Counted from the stretch's first letter, positions 35,316-44,930 are shown. The stretch: 64,000 nucleotides of DNA from Nitrobacteraceae bacterium AZCC 1564 (GCA_036924835.1 JBAGRR010000001.1:4045001-4109000); one strand, 5' to 3'. Notes: generated from the letters alone by a model not told the origin. A program made the numbers and translations.

Positions 35316-37100
35316 TTAGGCGATCAGCACGGCGTCAGCGCCATTGACGGCATCGGCGCTGTCAATCACGGCGCGTTCCAGCGCACCAGACTGCACAGTT
35401 ACGTTCTCGGCGAAGAAACGGGCCAGCGTGACGTAACGGCCGGCGTCGCCCTGCACGGCGTTGGCGCTGCGTGCAGCGAGCGCTTCGTTCGCCAGCATGC
35501 AGCCGCCGAGGGTGGTCGAGAACAGGCGGAGGTAGGGCGTTGCGCCAGCCAGCGCATCATTCGGTGCGCTCGCGATCTTCTCCAGCAGCCATTTGCTGGT
35601 GCGCTCGACTGAGGCGACTGCATCGCGCAGCTTCTCGCCGGCAGTGCCAAAGGCCGGATCATTCGAGGCTTCAACCTTTGCGACAACCTCGGACAGTTCC
35701 TTCAGCAGATCCCACACGGCTTCACCGCCGGACATCGCCAGCTTGCGCATGACGAGATCGTTGGCCTGTACGCCGTTGGTGCCTTCATAGATGGTGAGAA
35801 TGCGGGAATCGCGAACGTACTGCGCTGCGCCGGTTTCCTCCATGAAGCCCATGCCGCCGTGCACCTGCACGCCGATTGCCGCGACCTCGTTGCCGATGTC
35901 GGTAGAGAAAGCCTTCGCCATTGGAGTCAGCAATGCGCCACGCGCAGCGGCCTTGGCGCGTACTTTCGGATCGCTCGCGCGATGCGAGATATCGATGGCG
36001 ACGGCGGTTGCGTAACAGATGGTCCGCGCTGCAGCCGTGAGCCCGCGCATCAACATCAGGTTGCGCTTCACGTCCGGGAACATGATGATCGGATCGGAGC
36101 CGTCGCCCTTGCTGCCTCGTGCCTTGCCCTGCCTGCGTTCCTGCGCATAGGCGAGCGCGCGCTGATAAGCGCGGTCGGCGATGCCGACGCCTTGAATGCC
36201 GACGCCAAGCCGCGCTTGGTTCATCATCGTGAACATCGCGGACATGCCGCCGTTCTCCGCGCCGACGAGATAGGCCACCGCGCCGCCCTTGTCGCCCATG
36301 GTCATGGTGCAGGTCGGCGACGCATGAATGCCGAGCTTGTGCTCGATGCCGCTGGCGTAAATGTCGTTGCGTGCGCCGAGGGAGCCGTCGGCGTTGACGA
36401 GATATTTCGGCACCAGGAACAGCGTGATGCCCTTGGAGCCGGGTGGAGAGCCGGGCAGGCGCGCCAGCACGAAATGAACGATGTTGTCGCTCATGTCGTG
36501 GTCGCCATAGGTGATGAAGATCTTGGTGCCGAACAGGCGGTAGGTGCCGTCGGCCTGCTTCTCCGCGCGGGTGCGCAGCGCACCGACGTCGGTGCCGGCT
36601 TGCGGTTCGGTGAGCTGCATTGTGCCAGGCCATTCGCCGGAGATCAGCTTTTCGAGATAGATTTTCTTGAGTTCCTCGCTGCCGTGGGCATCGAGGGCGT
36701 CGATTGCGCTTAAAGTCAGCAACGGACACAGCCCAAAGGATAAGTTGGCCGCGCTCCAGATTTCGTTGACTGCGGAATGCACCGCGAGCGGCAAGCCCTG
36801 GCCGCCCCATTGTTCCGGGCCGGACACCGCGTTCCAGCCGCCGTCGCACCAGCGCTTGTAGGCATCAGGCCAGCCCGGGGCGGTGACCACGCCCTTGTCT
36901 GTGAGCTTGATGCCCTCGCGGTCGCCGATTTGGTTCAGCGGCTCCAGGATTTCGCTGGCGAACTTGCCGGCTTCCTCGATCACCGAGGCGGAAAAGTCGC
37001 CCTCATAGCCATTATAGTGTCCGGCCTCGATGGCGGCCAAAAGCCCGGCGCCGTGATTGAGAGACAGCAGCATATCGTTAATGGGGGCGCGATAGGTCAT
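35316..37100 (-). CDS. Acyl-CoA dehydrogenase (large, with C-terminal extension)
   Basis: The 594-residue flavoprotein belongs to the subgroup with a C-terminal extra domain. N-terminal helical part 1-160; the acyl-CoA dehydrogenase signature GTMQLTEPQAGTDVGALRTRA and GTKIFITYGDHDM lie in the middle domain (about 160-260). HGGMGFMEETGAAQYVRDSRILTIYEGTNGVQANDLV contains the FAD/active-site region, and the C-terminal domain follows to 594. Such enzymes pass electrons to ETF. Close relatives act on 3-methylmercaptopropionyl-CoA or other branched acyl-CoAs, so the substrate is open. The gene sits just outside the tRNA-Gln island border. Confidence 0.93.
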   Translation of the reverse strand: MTYRAPINDMLLSLNHGAGLLAAIEAGHYNGYEGDFSASVIEEAGKFASEILEPLNQIGDREGIKLTDKGVVTAPGWPDAYKRWCDGGWNAVSGPEQWGGQGLPLAVHSAVNEIWSAANLSFGLCPLLTLSAIDALDAHGSEELKKIYLEKLISGEWPGTMQLTEPQAGTDVGALRTRAEKQADGTYRLFGTKIFITYGDHDMSDNIVHFVLARLPGSPPGSKGITLFLVPKYLVNADGSLGARNDIYASGIEHKLGIHASPTCTMTMGDKGGAVAYLVGAENGGMSAMFTMMNQARLGVGIQGVGIADRAYQRALAYAQERRQGKARGSKGDGSDPIIMFPDVKRNLMLMRGLTAAARTICYATAVAIDISHRASDPKVRAKAAARGALLTPMAKAFSTDIGNEVAAIGVQVHGGMGFMEETGAAQYVRDSRILTIYEGTNGVQANDLVMRKLAMSGGEAVWDLLKELSEVVAKVEASNDPAFGTAGEKLRDAVASVERTSKWLLEKIASAPNDALAGATPYLRLFSTTLGGCMLANEALAARSANAVQGDAGRYVTLARFFAENVTVQSGALERAVIDSADAVNGADAVLIA

Positions 37101-37370
37101 AACCTTGAACTTTCCTGTGCGGCAGGACCGAGCACGCCTTTGAAAAATGGCGGATTCTCAAAGCCTGCGGGCTGTGTTTGGGACAAGGTTAGCGGCGAAA
37201 CTCATTTCGCGAAATGGCTGATTTGCCTGTTGAAACTCTCGAATCCGGTCTATAGACCAGCGTTGCTACGAGGGATCGGCGCGGCTATGGTCCCGCCACT
37301 TCCCAGACAGAGCGGATTTCGGCAGCGGGGCGGGTAACCCTCCGGCATTTGTTGAAACGCTCGGCGCTGT

Positions 37371-37445
37371 TGGGGCGTCGCCAAGTGGTAAGGCAGTGGA
37401 TTTTGATTCCACCATGCGGAGGTTCGAATCCTCCCGCCCCAGCCA
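37371..37445 (+). tRNA. tRNA-Gln (anticodon TTG)
   Basis: A complete cloverleaf: acceptor TGGGGCG (37371-37377) pairs with CGCCCCA (37435-37441). The D arm is GCC AAGTGGTAA GGC, the anticodon arm GTGGA TTTTGAT TCCAC with TTG at 37403-37405, and the T arm GGAGG TTCGAATCC TCC. G73 and an encoded CCA end it. A frameshifted phage-type integrase starts 98 bp downstream, the usual arrangement when a tRNA 3' end is an attachment site. Confidence 0.95.
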
Positions 37446-37542
37446 GAAATCTCCCAACCCATTGAAATGGCTTTAATTTCCTGGATGATCTGGGGAGTTC
37501 AAGTGAAACTGTATCACGCGCCTGTAGCACAGGAGTGTTCAC

Positions 37543-39505
37543 TTGCGCGCAGTTCAACACGTCTTTCGTCGCGGCGCGGTCTACTGGTGGCGGCGAAGGC
37601 TTTTGAAGAAACCCGGGGAGAGTGAACTCACCCCGATTGCCCTCAGTCTCAGAACACGTGAGCTTTTTAAGGCGCGCATTATCGCTGCGCATTTGGTGGT
37701 CGCCAGTGATCGCATCTCGCGACAGGAGGGAAGGGAAGTGCTGTCGCCTGTTCAGGTCCGCTCGATATTGGAGTCCGTTGCGCGTACTCATTTGGCCAAA
37801 CTGGATCGGCTGGCGGCGCTAGAGACTGCTGATGGCATTCCTGCTGCTGAAAGCCGCGCCTCTGATCTTACGATGGGATGGGCCAGACGGCTTCAGGCTT
37901 CCCAGGGCATGGCTGCGGTGGTTGGTGATGATGAGCATCGCGTGCTGGCGGAAAACGGCCTCAGCCCTGATGAGATTGAAGAGGTCAACTTAACACTTGA
38001 GCTCCTTCGTAGAGCGTCGCGCGGCACCTTTCCACGCCAAAAGTTCACAGCCTTGCTGGAGGCTTGCGGCGCACCTCAAGGCGAGGGGGACATTCGTCAG
38101 GCCGAGCGCATCTATTATCGCGGGCAAGCCGCGGCGCTGCTTGCGGTCGATCGTCGATGGTCCGGAGATTTCGTCGAGGATGATCATCTCATCGATGAGT
38201 TACTAAGCCAGCAGCAGCCGATCGTTTCGAAAGCGATAACTGGGGTTGCTCAGCAGGACATTCCAACCACACAGCCGCAAGCCATCGATCGAGGTGCCTC
38301 CCCGCAAGAAACCAGCGCGCCAGCTGTGACCGTTGCCGATGAGGCAAAGGAAACCTCAATCCTAAAACTCGCAGAACGCCTTTTTGAGGAAAAGGCGAAG
38401 CTTGGGGAATGGAATGCCAAGACCCAGCGCCAGGTCGCATCTGTGGCCGCTCTTTTCGTGGAGATGATCGGTGACGATCATGTGCGGTCGCTGGCCCAGA
38501 ACAGGATTGCTGAATATCGTTCTCTTCTGCTCTCACTCCCACGAACATACGGTAAAGGCCAAAACGATCGGAAAACGCGTCTTGCAGTCTGGCTCGAGCG
38601 CGCCAAGGGAATGCCGAAAGATCAGGTCGGACGCGAGCCCGGCACGCTCAATCGCCATCTTTCGCAACTTCAAGAGGTGCTTGTTTATATCGAAGCGTGC
38701 GGCCACAAGATCTCGGAATTCACCGGAGTTTCAAAGCTGCTTTCGAAAAAGAAGGGGCGTGCCCGCGACGAGCGAAATCCTTTCTCTCCTGAGGACCTGG
38801 CGGCCATTTTCCGACAACCGCCTTGGACTGGCTGTGAGAGCCTCGAAAACCGGATGACACCGGGACCGATGATTTATCACGATGCCCTGTATCTCGTGCC
38901 CTGTCTTGCACGATACACGCTCGCGCGGCGTGAGGAGCTTTGCGGCCTCGACGTTGAGGACCTGTTGGAAGAAGACGGGATCCCCTACATCTTTATTCGT
39001 CCCAACAAACATCGAACACTGAAGAATGCACAATCGAAACGCCGAATTCCACTCATCAACGAAGTCGTCCGCCTTGGATTTTCTTCAATACCACTCAAAG
39101 ATTAAAGCGCTCGGCCATCGATTGCTTTTCCCCGAGCTCCGCGCCGCAAGTGATCGGACGCCCTTGGGTGACGTCTTCTATGACGATTGGATCAAGGTTC
39201 AGAACGTCGCGGTCCCGAATGCTGCGGAAGAACGCAAGGTCTTTCATTCATTCCGAAAAACAGGTGGAGCTGATCTGAAGCACATGGGTGTCGCCTCGGA
39301 ATTAAGGGCGGATATTCTTGGGCACCGTGGTGCGAATACCACAGAAGAAAGATACGCAAGCACTGCCAAGCTACATCGGATGCTTGAGGCGCTGCAGAGG
39401 CTTCCGATAGTAACAGCGCATATCGAAGCGAGAGAGATTTTCTTGCGGCGCGATGTTCGTCAAAACCGACCACGTCCGTCAGCTCGACCCAGAAGACAGA
39501 TTTAA
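37543..39505 (+). pseudogene. Tyrosine recombinase/integrase with a one-base frameshift
   Basis: Together two frames encode a phage-type integrase of about 650 residues. An N-terminal DUF6538-like part (VQHVFRRGAVYWWRRRL) leads to a core-binding region (about 280-390), then the catalytic domain. The first catalytic Arg is in YTLARREELCGLDVED (first frame). HSFRKTGG with HxxR, DILGHRG and the nucleophile region TEERYA are in the second. The first frame ends at 39105; the sequence continues as LGFLQYHSKIKALGH if one T is removed from the TTTT run at 39079-39082. The start is a TTG with AGGAG upstream. It likely excised or integrated an element at the tRNA-Gln. Confidence 0.85.
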
Positions 39506-39533
39506 GAAGATACGAGAATCATGATTCCGAGTC

Positions 39534-39566
39534 GGGGGGGGGGGTCGAGTCCCTCCCTCGCTACCA
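39534..39566 (+). other. tRNA 3'-end-like fragment with a G11 run (possible attachment-site relic)
   Basis: After eleven G (39534-39544) the sequence TCGAGTCCCTCCCTCGCTACCA has the layout of a T-arm, acceptor strand and CCA end, resembling a serine tRNA 3' end. No 5' half is present. It lies 35 bp after the integrase stop and differs from the tRNA-Gln 3' end, so it is not a simple direct repeat of it. Confidence 0.4.
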
Positions 39567-39740
39567 AACCCAGCATAACCGCTTGATTTCCCATACTTGA
39601 CCGATCGAAATTTCGAGATGAGGGATGTCTTATTGATCCATCCCAATCATCGTCGGATCAATGTGTAGGGAAAGATCATCACAAGATCGCCCTCGCGATT
39701 GATATGAAATCTGTCGACACGGCGTTGGCGACAGCGCGAG

Positions 39741-42077
39741 TCAACCGCTTGCCGCTGTCTTGCCTTTCAGCCACGTCACTATTTGGTGAGGCGAGATCGG
39801 GTGCACGGGAATGAAGGGTCCGTTCGGGCCTAATGCGTCTTCCACTGCCGAGATCACGCAGGCCGCCGCGGGAATCGTGCCGCCTTCTCCGGCGCCCTTT
39901 ACGCCGATTGGATTGCGCGGCGAAGGCGTCTCCATGTGATGGATCTCAATCGGCGGCATTTCCGACGCCATCGGCAGGAGATAATCGCCGTAGGTGGTTG
40001 TCAGTGGTTGGCCTTGCTCGTCATAGATCATGCGTTCGAACAACGCATTGCCGATGCCGTGCACGACACCGCCACGAATCTGGCCATCGACGATGAGCGG
40101 ATTGATCAGTTTGCCGCAGTCGTGGACCACGACATAGCGAACCACTCTGACATCTCCTGTTTCGGGGTCGATTTCGACCTCGCAGGCATTCGCGCCATAG
40201 GCGAATGTCAGGGCATTGGAGTTGAAATATGCCGTCGCGGCGAGATCGGGCTCCATGTTGCCAGGCAAGGGGACGCCGGTGGTGCCCGCGAGCGCACGCG
40301 CGATCTCGGATAGTTTGATCTTCATCTCTGGCACGCCCTTCACCTGGACCGCTCCGCCTTCGAGTTCGAGGTCGTGCGCACCCACCTCCAGCTGGTGCGA
40401 GGCGAAGGTGATGGCTTTCGCCCGCACCTTATCTGCCGCGAGCTGAACCGACGAACCTGCCGTCACGGCGATCCGGCTGGCGATGGTGGAGATGCCAAGC
40501 GGAAACTTCGCGGAGTCCGCCGTTTCAACCGTCACATCTTCCAGTTCGACGCCGAGCGCGTCGGCAGCGATCTGCGCGAATGCGGTGCGATGGCCCTGGC
40601 CCTGGCTGGAAGCGCCGGTGGCGACAATAACCTTGCCAGCCGGTGTCACACGAATCGAGGCACCTTCGAACGGACCGAGCCCGGTGTCCTCGACGCAGGA
40701 CGCAATGCCGAGTCCACGGAGCTTGCCGCGCCGCTTGGCCTCGTTGCGCCGCGCTTCGAAATCCTTTGCCGCAATTTTGTCGAGCACAAGATTCAGCGCG
40801 CCGGTATAGTCGCCGCTGTCATAGGAGATAGGAGAGCCATCGCGCGTCTTCAGGCCGGTGATGTAGGGCATCTGCTCGGCCTTCACGAAACTGCGCCGCC
40901 GTACCTCCTGCCGGTCCATGCTAAGATGGCGCGCGATGCGGTCGGCAAGGCGCTCGAGCAGGAATGCGACATTGGGCCGACAGGCGCCGCGCACCGGCGA
41001 TGTCGGCACCAGATTGGTGAGCACGACGTCAATAGTAAGATCGAGCGCTTCGAGCGCATAAGGGCCGGGGAAACTGGCGATGGCCGTTGCGGGCAGGATC
41101 AGGCCGTAGGGCGCATAGGCGCCATTGTCGTGAATGCAGTGGCCACGAATTGCGCGCATACGCCCGTCGTTATCGAACGCCACGTCGAGCGACCAGACCT
41201 GGCCGCGCTGCTGCGTCGTCGCAACAAAATGCTCCTGGCGGTCTTCGATCCACTTCACCGGCCGCCGGATTTTGATCGCCGAAAGCGCGACGGCGAATTC
41301 CTCGGCATAGACATTGGCTTTTGGCCCGAAGCCGCCGCCCACGTCAGGCGTCATGACCCGAACGTCGTTTTCGTCGCGTTCGAGATAGGCCGCGAGATGC
41401 CGCCGAACCATGTAAGGCGACTGCGATGAGGTCGAGATGGTCAGCGCGTCGGTCAACAGGTCGATGTTCGCGACCACGCCACGGCACTCCATCGCATGGC
41501 AGCCACCGCGATGGATGTCGAATTGTTCGGTCAGAACATGATCGGCCTTGGCAAACACTTTGTCGCAATCGCCGAAGCCTGCCGTCATGGTAGCGGCGAT
41601 GTTACTGGCATGTTGCGAATGCGTCGTCGGCGAATTGGCCTCGTGGGCGAGGACGACATCCGACACCGCAGGCAGATACTCGACATCCAGCATCACCGCG
41701 GCCGCGGCATCCTCCGCGTTGGCGCGGCTGTCGGCAAGCACGATAGCGATGGCTTCCCCGACGTGGCGCACCTCCGTATCGCTGAGCGGATGATAGGTGA
41801 TCGGCGTCTTCAGAAGCGGATGCTGCGCCATCGGCGGCATCGGTCCCTGCGCGATGTCCGCGAAATCGTCCATCGTATAGATCGCGACCACCCCCGGCAT
41901 CGCCAGCGCGTCACTCTTGTCGATGCTGCGAATTCGGCCATGGGCAAAGCTCGCGCGGACGAAGGCGGCATGGAGCATGCCGGCCAGCTCGATGTCGTCG
42001 ACATAGTGACCTTTACCCGTGAGCAGGCGCGCATCTTCCACGCGGGTGACGGCAGCTCCAAAGAAACGTCCACTCAT
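39741..42077 (-). CDS. Molybdenum hydroxylase large subunit (xanthine dehydrogenase/CoxL superfamily)
   Basis: The 778-residue subunit binds the molybdopterin cofactor and the substrate: FGAAVTRVEDARLLTGKGHYVDDI at the N terminus, TPDVGGGFGPKANVYAEEFAVALSA (about 240-265), and the C-terminal GVKGAGEGGTIPAAACVISAVEDAL with the catalytic Glu (about 735-760). The CO-dehydrogenase active-site motif AYxCSFR is absent; the corresponding loop reads SPVRGACRPN. This is therefore an aldehyde/aromatic or N-heterocycle hydroxylase, not a CO dehydrogenase. Its partner small and medium subunits follow upstream with 4-bp overlaps. Confidence 0.9.
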   Translation of the reverse strand: MSGRFFGAAVTRVEDARLLTGKGHYVDDIELAGMLHAAFVRASFAHGRIRSIDKSDALAMPGVVAIYTMDDFADIAQGPMPPMAQHPLLKTPITYHPLSDTEVRHVGEAIAIVLADSRANAEDAAAAVMLDVEYLPAVSDVVLAHEANSPTTHSQHASNIAATMTAGFGDCDKVFAKADHVLTEQFDIHRGGCHAMECRGVVANIDLLTDALTISTSSQSPYMVRRHLAAYLERDENDVRVMTPDVGGGFGPKANVYAEEFAVALSAIKIRRPVKWIEDRQEHFVATTQQRGQVWSLDVAFDNDGRMRAIRGHCIHDNGAYAPYGLILPATAIASFPGPYALEALDLTIDVVLTNLVPTSPVRGACRPNVAFLLERLADRIARHLSMDRQEVRRRSFVKAEQMPYITGLKTRDGSPISYDSGDYTGALNLVLDKIAAKDFEARRNEAKRRGKLRGLGIASCVEDTGLGPFEGASIRVTPAGKVIVATGASSQGQGHRTAFAQIAADALGVELEDVTVETADSAKFPLGISTIASRIAVTAGSSVQLAADKVRAKAITFASHQLEVGAHDLELEGGAVQVKGVPEMKIKLSEIARALAGTTGVPLPGNMEPDLAATAYFNSNALTFAYGANACEVEIDPETGDVRVVRYVVVHDCGKLINPLIVDGQIRGGVVHGIGNALFERMIYDEQGQPLTTTYGDYLLPMASEMPPIEIHHMETPSPRNPIGVKGAGEGGTIPAAACVISAVEDALGPNGPFIPVHPISPHQIVTWLKGKTAASG

Positions 42078-42547
42078 TTCTGGTTCGCCTTTGCCGTATC
42101 AAGTGCCGACTGCACGATGCCCTGATAGCCGGTACAGCGGCAGATATTTCCGGAGATCGCGGCCCGCACGTCCTGTTCTGTCGGGGCTGGCGTCGTCCGC
42201 AAAAAAGCTTCAAGCGTCATCAGCATGCCCGGCGTACAGAAGCCGCATTGGAGCCCGTGATTGGCCGCAAACGCCTGTTGAAGCGGAGACAACTCGCCGG
42301 GTTTGCCAAGGCTCTCCACGGTCTCGACCCTGCAGCCGTCAACCTGCACCGCCAGCATCAGGCATGAGCGGACCGGCGCACCGTCGACGATCACCGTGCA
42401 CGCGCCGCAGACGCCATGCTCGCATCCGATGTGGGTGCCGGTCAGTCCGAGCGAATGGCGCAGAAAGTCGCCAAGATGCATGCGCGGGTCGATCTTTGCC
42501 TCGCGCTGTTCCCCATTGAGCGTGAACGCCACGGATCGTTCGGTCAT
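42074..42547 (-). CDS. Molybdenum hydroxylase iron-sulphur subunit
   Basis: The 157-residue electron-transfer subunit carries two [2Fe-2S] clusters. The first, plant-ferredoxin-like, is in GCEHGVCGACTVIVDGAPVRSCL (about residues 40-62). The second, in the four-helix domain, is LQCGFCTPGML and NICRCTGYQGIV (about 98-140). It passes electrons between the molybdenum site and FAD. The start ATG 42545-42547 overlaps the stop of the FAD subunit gene by 4 bp; a longer frame to 42616 is a shadow. Confidence 0.95.
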   Translation of the reverse strand: MTERSVAFTLNGEQREAKIDPRMHLGDFLRHSLGLTGTHIGCEHGVCGACTVIVDGAPVRSCLMLAVQVDGCRVETVESLGKPGELSPLQQAFAANHGLQCGFCTPGMLMTLEAFLRTTPAPTEQDVRAAISGNICRCTGYQGIVQSALDTAKANQK

Positions 42548-43413
42548 GGCTGGCGCTCCAGCATGCTGCAGGCCTCGTTCAGTGCGCGGCGGATGAGTAC
42601 GCCGGCGAGATGGCACCTGTAATCGGCGGTCACGTGAACGTCTTCCATGGCCTTGAGCGCACGGGAGGCGGCCACGGCAGGTTCGGGGTCAAGACTATCG
42701 ATGTGCTGGCCGATCAAGGATGCTTCGGCCTGCGACAGCCGCCGTGGTGAAGATTCGACGCCGAACGACAGGAGCGCCGCGCGGGTTATCCGACCATCCG
42801 TGTTGGACTCGATCAGAGCCGAGCCGCCGGCAATGGCGAAGTCACCGTGTCGTCGCGCATATTCCGCGAATCCGTACCCATGCCCCTTCGCCCACGGTTT
42901 GATTCGGATCGTTTCGAGAAATTCCTGCTCGCCAAGCGCAGATTGCAGCAGCCCACCAAACCACTCGCTTGCTGGAATGACACGGCGACCATCCGGACCA
43001 CCGACGATGAACTCCGCGTCCAATGCTGCGCACATCGCCGGCTGTTCGGCCGATGGATCAAGATGACAGCAGCTGCCTCCGATCGTACCACGTGCGCGGG
43101 TCTGGATATGGCCGACATGTTCCAGTGCGCGGCTCAACAAGGGAAGCCGGGTTTTGATAATGTCGGATGACAGAACGTCAGCCTGCCGCGTCATTGCGCC
43201 GATTTCGATACCTTCCGCCGTTTCACGGATTCCCGCGAGGTCTGAAATGCGGTTGATGTCGATCAGGTGATCGGGGGCGAGTACCCGGAGATTCATCATC
43301 GGCATGAGCGATTGCCCGCCGGCGAGAATCTTAGCGTTCTCCAGATGGGCGAGCAGTGAGCTGAGTTCTTCGCGCGTTTGCGGGCGGTGATATTGAAACG
43401 GCGGAGCCTTCAT
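42544..43413 (-). CDS. Molybdenum hydroxylase FAD subunit
   Basis: The 289-residue medium subunit has the FAD_binding_5 fold: AKILAGGQSLMPMMNLRVLAPDHLIDINRI (about residues 27-56) and GTIGGSCCHLDPSAEQPAMCAALDAEF (about 108-134), the latter binding the FAD. The CO dehydrogenase C-terminal domain follows. It completes a typical three-subunit hydroxylase with its two downstream genes. The start ATG at 43411-43413 overlaps the alpha/beta-hydrolase stop. Confidence 0.92.
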   Translation of the reverse strand: MKAPPFQYHRPQTREELSSLLAHLENAKILAGGQSLMPMMNLRVLAPDHLIDINRISDLAGIRETAEGIEIGAMTRQADVLSSDIIKTRLPLLSRALEHVGHIQTRARGTIGGSCCHLDPSAEQPAMCAALDAEFIVGGPDGRRVIPASEWFGGLLQSALGEQEFLETIRIKPWAKGHGYGFAEYARRHGDFAIAGGSALIESNTDGRITRAALLSFGVESSPRRLSQAEASLIGQHIDSLDPEPAVAASRALKAMEDVHVTADYRCHLAGVLIRRALNEACSMLERQP

Positions 43414-44201
43414 GTCGATTGTGCCAGATCGAGGAACTTCGAAATCGTCTTGATGAATCCCTCGGGCGCCTGCGCCATTGGCGCATGACCACATCCTGGC
43501 ATCTCGACCAAATCGGCCTTGGGCAGCGCCTTCGCCAACTCGTGGGCCATTTCGGGCGGCGTCGCCGCATCAAGGCTACCAACCACGACCAGAGTCGGAT
43601 TGCGTATAGTGCCGATGTGAGGCGTCAGATCCAACGCAGCAAGTGCGTGGCAGGCCTCGGCGAAGAAATCGGGATTGGTCTTGACGAGCGCGGCGCGGCG
43701 CTCGGCCATGATGGCGGGATTGGCGGCAATGAAATCTTCCGGGAATAGCCGTTTCAGAGCGACATCGACGATCGCCTCCATGCCGCTTTGGCGCACGCGA
43801 TCGGCCATCGCATAAAATGACTGCTTGCCCTCCGGCGAAAAGCCAAGGCCGGTATCGGCGAGCACCAGCCGGTCGAACTTCCCGCCATGACGGATCGCGA
43901 GCGTGCTCGCGACGAACCCGCCAAAGCCATTCCCCAGCACGTCGGCAGTTGTCCCGAGGTTGAGGGCATCGAACAGACCTGAAATGCGATCCGCGATTCC
44001 CTCGATGGTCGAGCCGGCCGATGACGAGCCGCCGAAGCCGGGCAGGTCCGGAACGATGACACGCCGCTGGTTTGCCAGTGCCGGAACGATTCTATCGAAA
44101 ATGGCGCGGTCTGCGAGCAGCGAGTGCAGAAGAACCAGCGGCTTGCCGGTGCCGGTTTCGACAATATCAAGCGTGCCATCGCGTAGGCGAACGGATGTCA
44201 T
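43410..44201 (-). CDS. Alpha/beta-hydrolase-fold protein lacking the nucleophile serine
   Basis: The 263-residue protein aligns with 3-oxoadipate enol-lactone hydrolase/MhpC-like enzymes: GKPLVLLHSLLADRAIFDRIVPAL and VIVPDLPGFGGSS (about residues 15-55). At the nucleophile elbow the usual GNSMGG is GNGFGG (about residue 95), so the serine is replaced by glycine. The acid is probably the Asp in VVGSLDAATPPEMA and the histidine is in MPGCGHAPMAQAPEGF. Without the serine, hydrolysis is doubtful, though enol-type or cofactor-free chemistry could remain. It is the first gene of the hydroxylase operon. Confidence 0.85.
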   Translation of the reverse strand: MTSVRLRDGTLDIVETGTGKPLVLLHSLLADRAIFDRIVPALANQRRVIVPDLPGFGGSSSAGSTIEGIADRISGLFDALNLGTTADVLGNGFGGFVASTLAIRHGGKFDRLVLADTGLGFSPEGKQSFYAMADRVRQSGMEAIVDVALKRLFPEDFIAANPAIMAERRAALVKTNPDFFAEACHALAALDLTPHIGTIRNPTLVVVGSLDAATPPEMAHELAKALPKADLVEMPGCGHAPMAQAPEGFIKTISKFLDLAQST

Positions 44202-44210
44202 GGGAACCTC

Positions 44211-44930
44211 TCAATAGACGCCGAGCAGTTGCTCGACCAAACGATCATTAGAGCGAAACGAGTCAGCGTCGCCTGCATGCGCGACGTACCCGGTGTTGAG
44301 CACGACAACTTCGTCTGCGATGTCCAGCGCCAGCTTGATGTTCTGTTCGACGAGAATGATCGACAGGCCGCTGTCGCGCAGTTTCTTGAGCACGATAGCC
44401 ACCTCGGCGACGATCTGCGGCGCTAGGCCCTCGGAGGGTTCATCGAACAGGACGAGGCGCGGGTTGGTCATCAGGGCGCGGCAGATCGCAAGCATCTGCT
44501 GTTCTCCACCGGAGAGCGAGCCGGCGAGTTGACGCTGACGCTCGTGCAAGCGCGGGAACGTCGCATAGACCTCATCAAGTCCCCAGCCGGAGCCGTCTTC
44601 GGAACGGCCGGGGCGGGCAGCCACGGTTAGGTTCTCGTAAACAGTGAGCGACGGAAAGATGCGTCGGCCTTGCGGCACGAGCCCGACGCCTTTGAGCGAA
44701 ATCGCTTCAGGCGACAGTCCCGCGATGGATTGGCCGAACAGATCGATGCGGGCAGCTTTGGCCTTGACCAGTCCCATGATCGCGCTGATGCAGGTGGTCT
44801 TGCCGGCACCGTTGCGTCCGAGCAGCCCGAGTACACGGCCCTTCTTCACGTTGAAGGAGAGATTATGCAGCACGTGGCTCTCGCCGTAGAAGGCGTTCAA
44901 GCCGTCGATGGTGAGTGCGTCAGTGTCCAA
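44211..44930 (-). CDS. Branched-chain-type ABC transporter ATPase, LivF-like
   Basis: The 239-residue ATPase has Walker A GLLGRNGAGKTTCISAIMGLVKAKA (about residues 32-45), signature LAGSLSGGEQQMLAICRALMT (about 130-150) and Walker B PRLVLFDEPSEGLAPQIV. It energises transport with LivG, LivH, LivM and the binding protein encoded just after. The start codon is a TTG (44928-44930) with GAGAGG a few bases before, 11 bp inside the LivG gene. It ends 10 bp before the hydrolase start, so transporter and enzyme genes form one operon. Confidence 0.9.
   Translation of the reverse strand: MDTDALTIDGLNAFYGESHVLHNLSFNVKKGRVLGLLGRNGAGKTTCISAIMGLVKAKAARIDLFGQSIAGLSPEAISLKGVGLVPQGRRIFPSLTVYENLTVAARPGRSEDGSGWGLDEVYATFPRLHERQRQLAGSLSGGEQQMLAICRALMTNPRLVLFDEPSEGLAPQIVAEVAIVLKKLRDSGLSIILVEQNIKLALDIADEVVVLNTGYVAHAGDADSFRSNDRLVEQLLGVY

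Noticed and set aside
37371-39566. Simple integrated element bounded by direct repeats of the tRNA-Gln 3' end
   Set aside because: The 3'-like fragment at 39545-39566 is not a copy of the tRNA-Gln end, and no other copy was seen in the window.
40374-41429. 351-residue frame opposite the molybdenum hydroxylase large subunit
   Set aside because: No recognisable motif and complete overlap with a conserved gene.
39741-42077. Form I carbon monoxide dehydrogenase large subunit
   Set aside because: The AYxCSFR active-site motif is missing, and no cox accessory genes are present.
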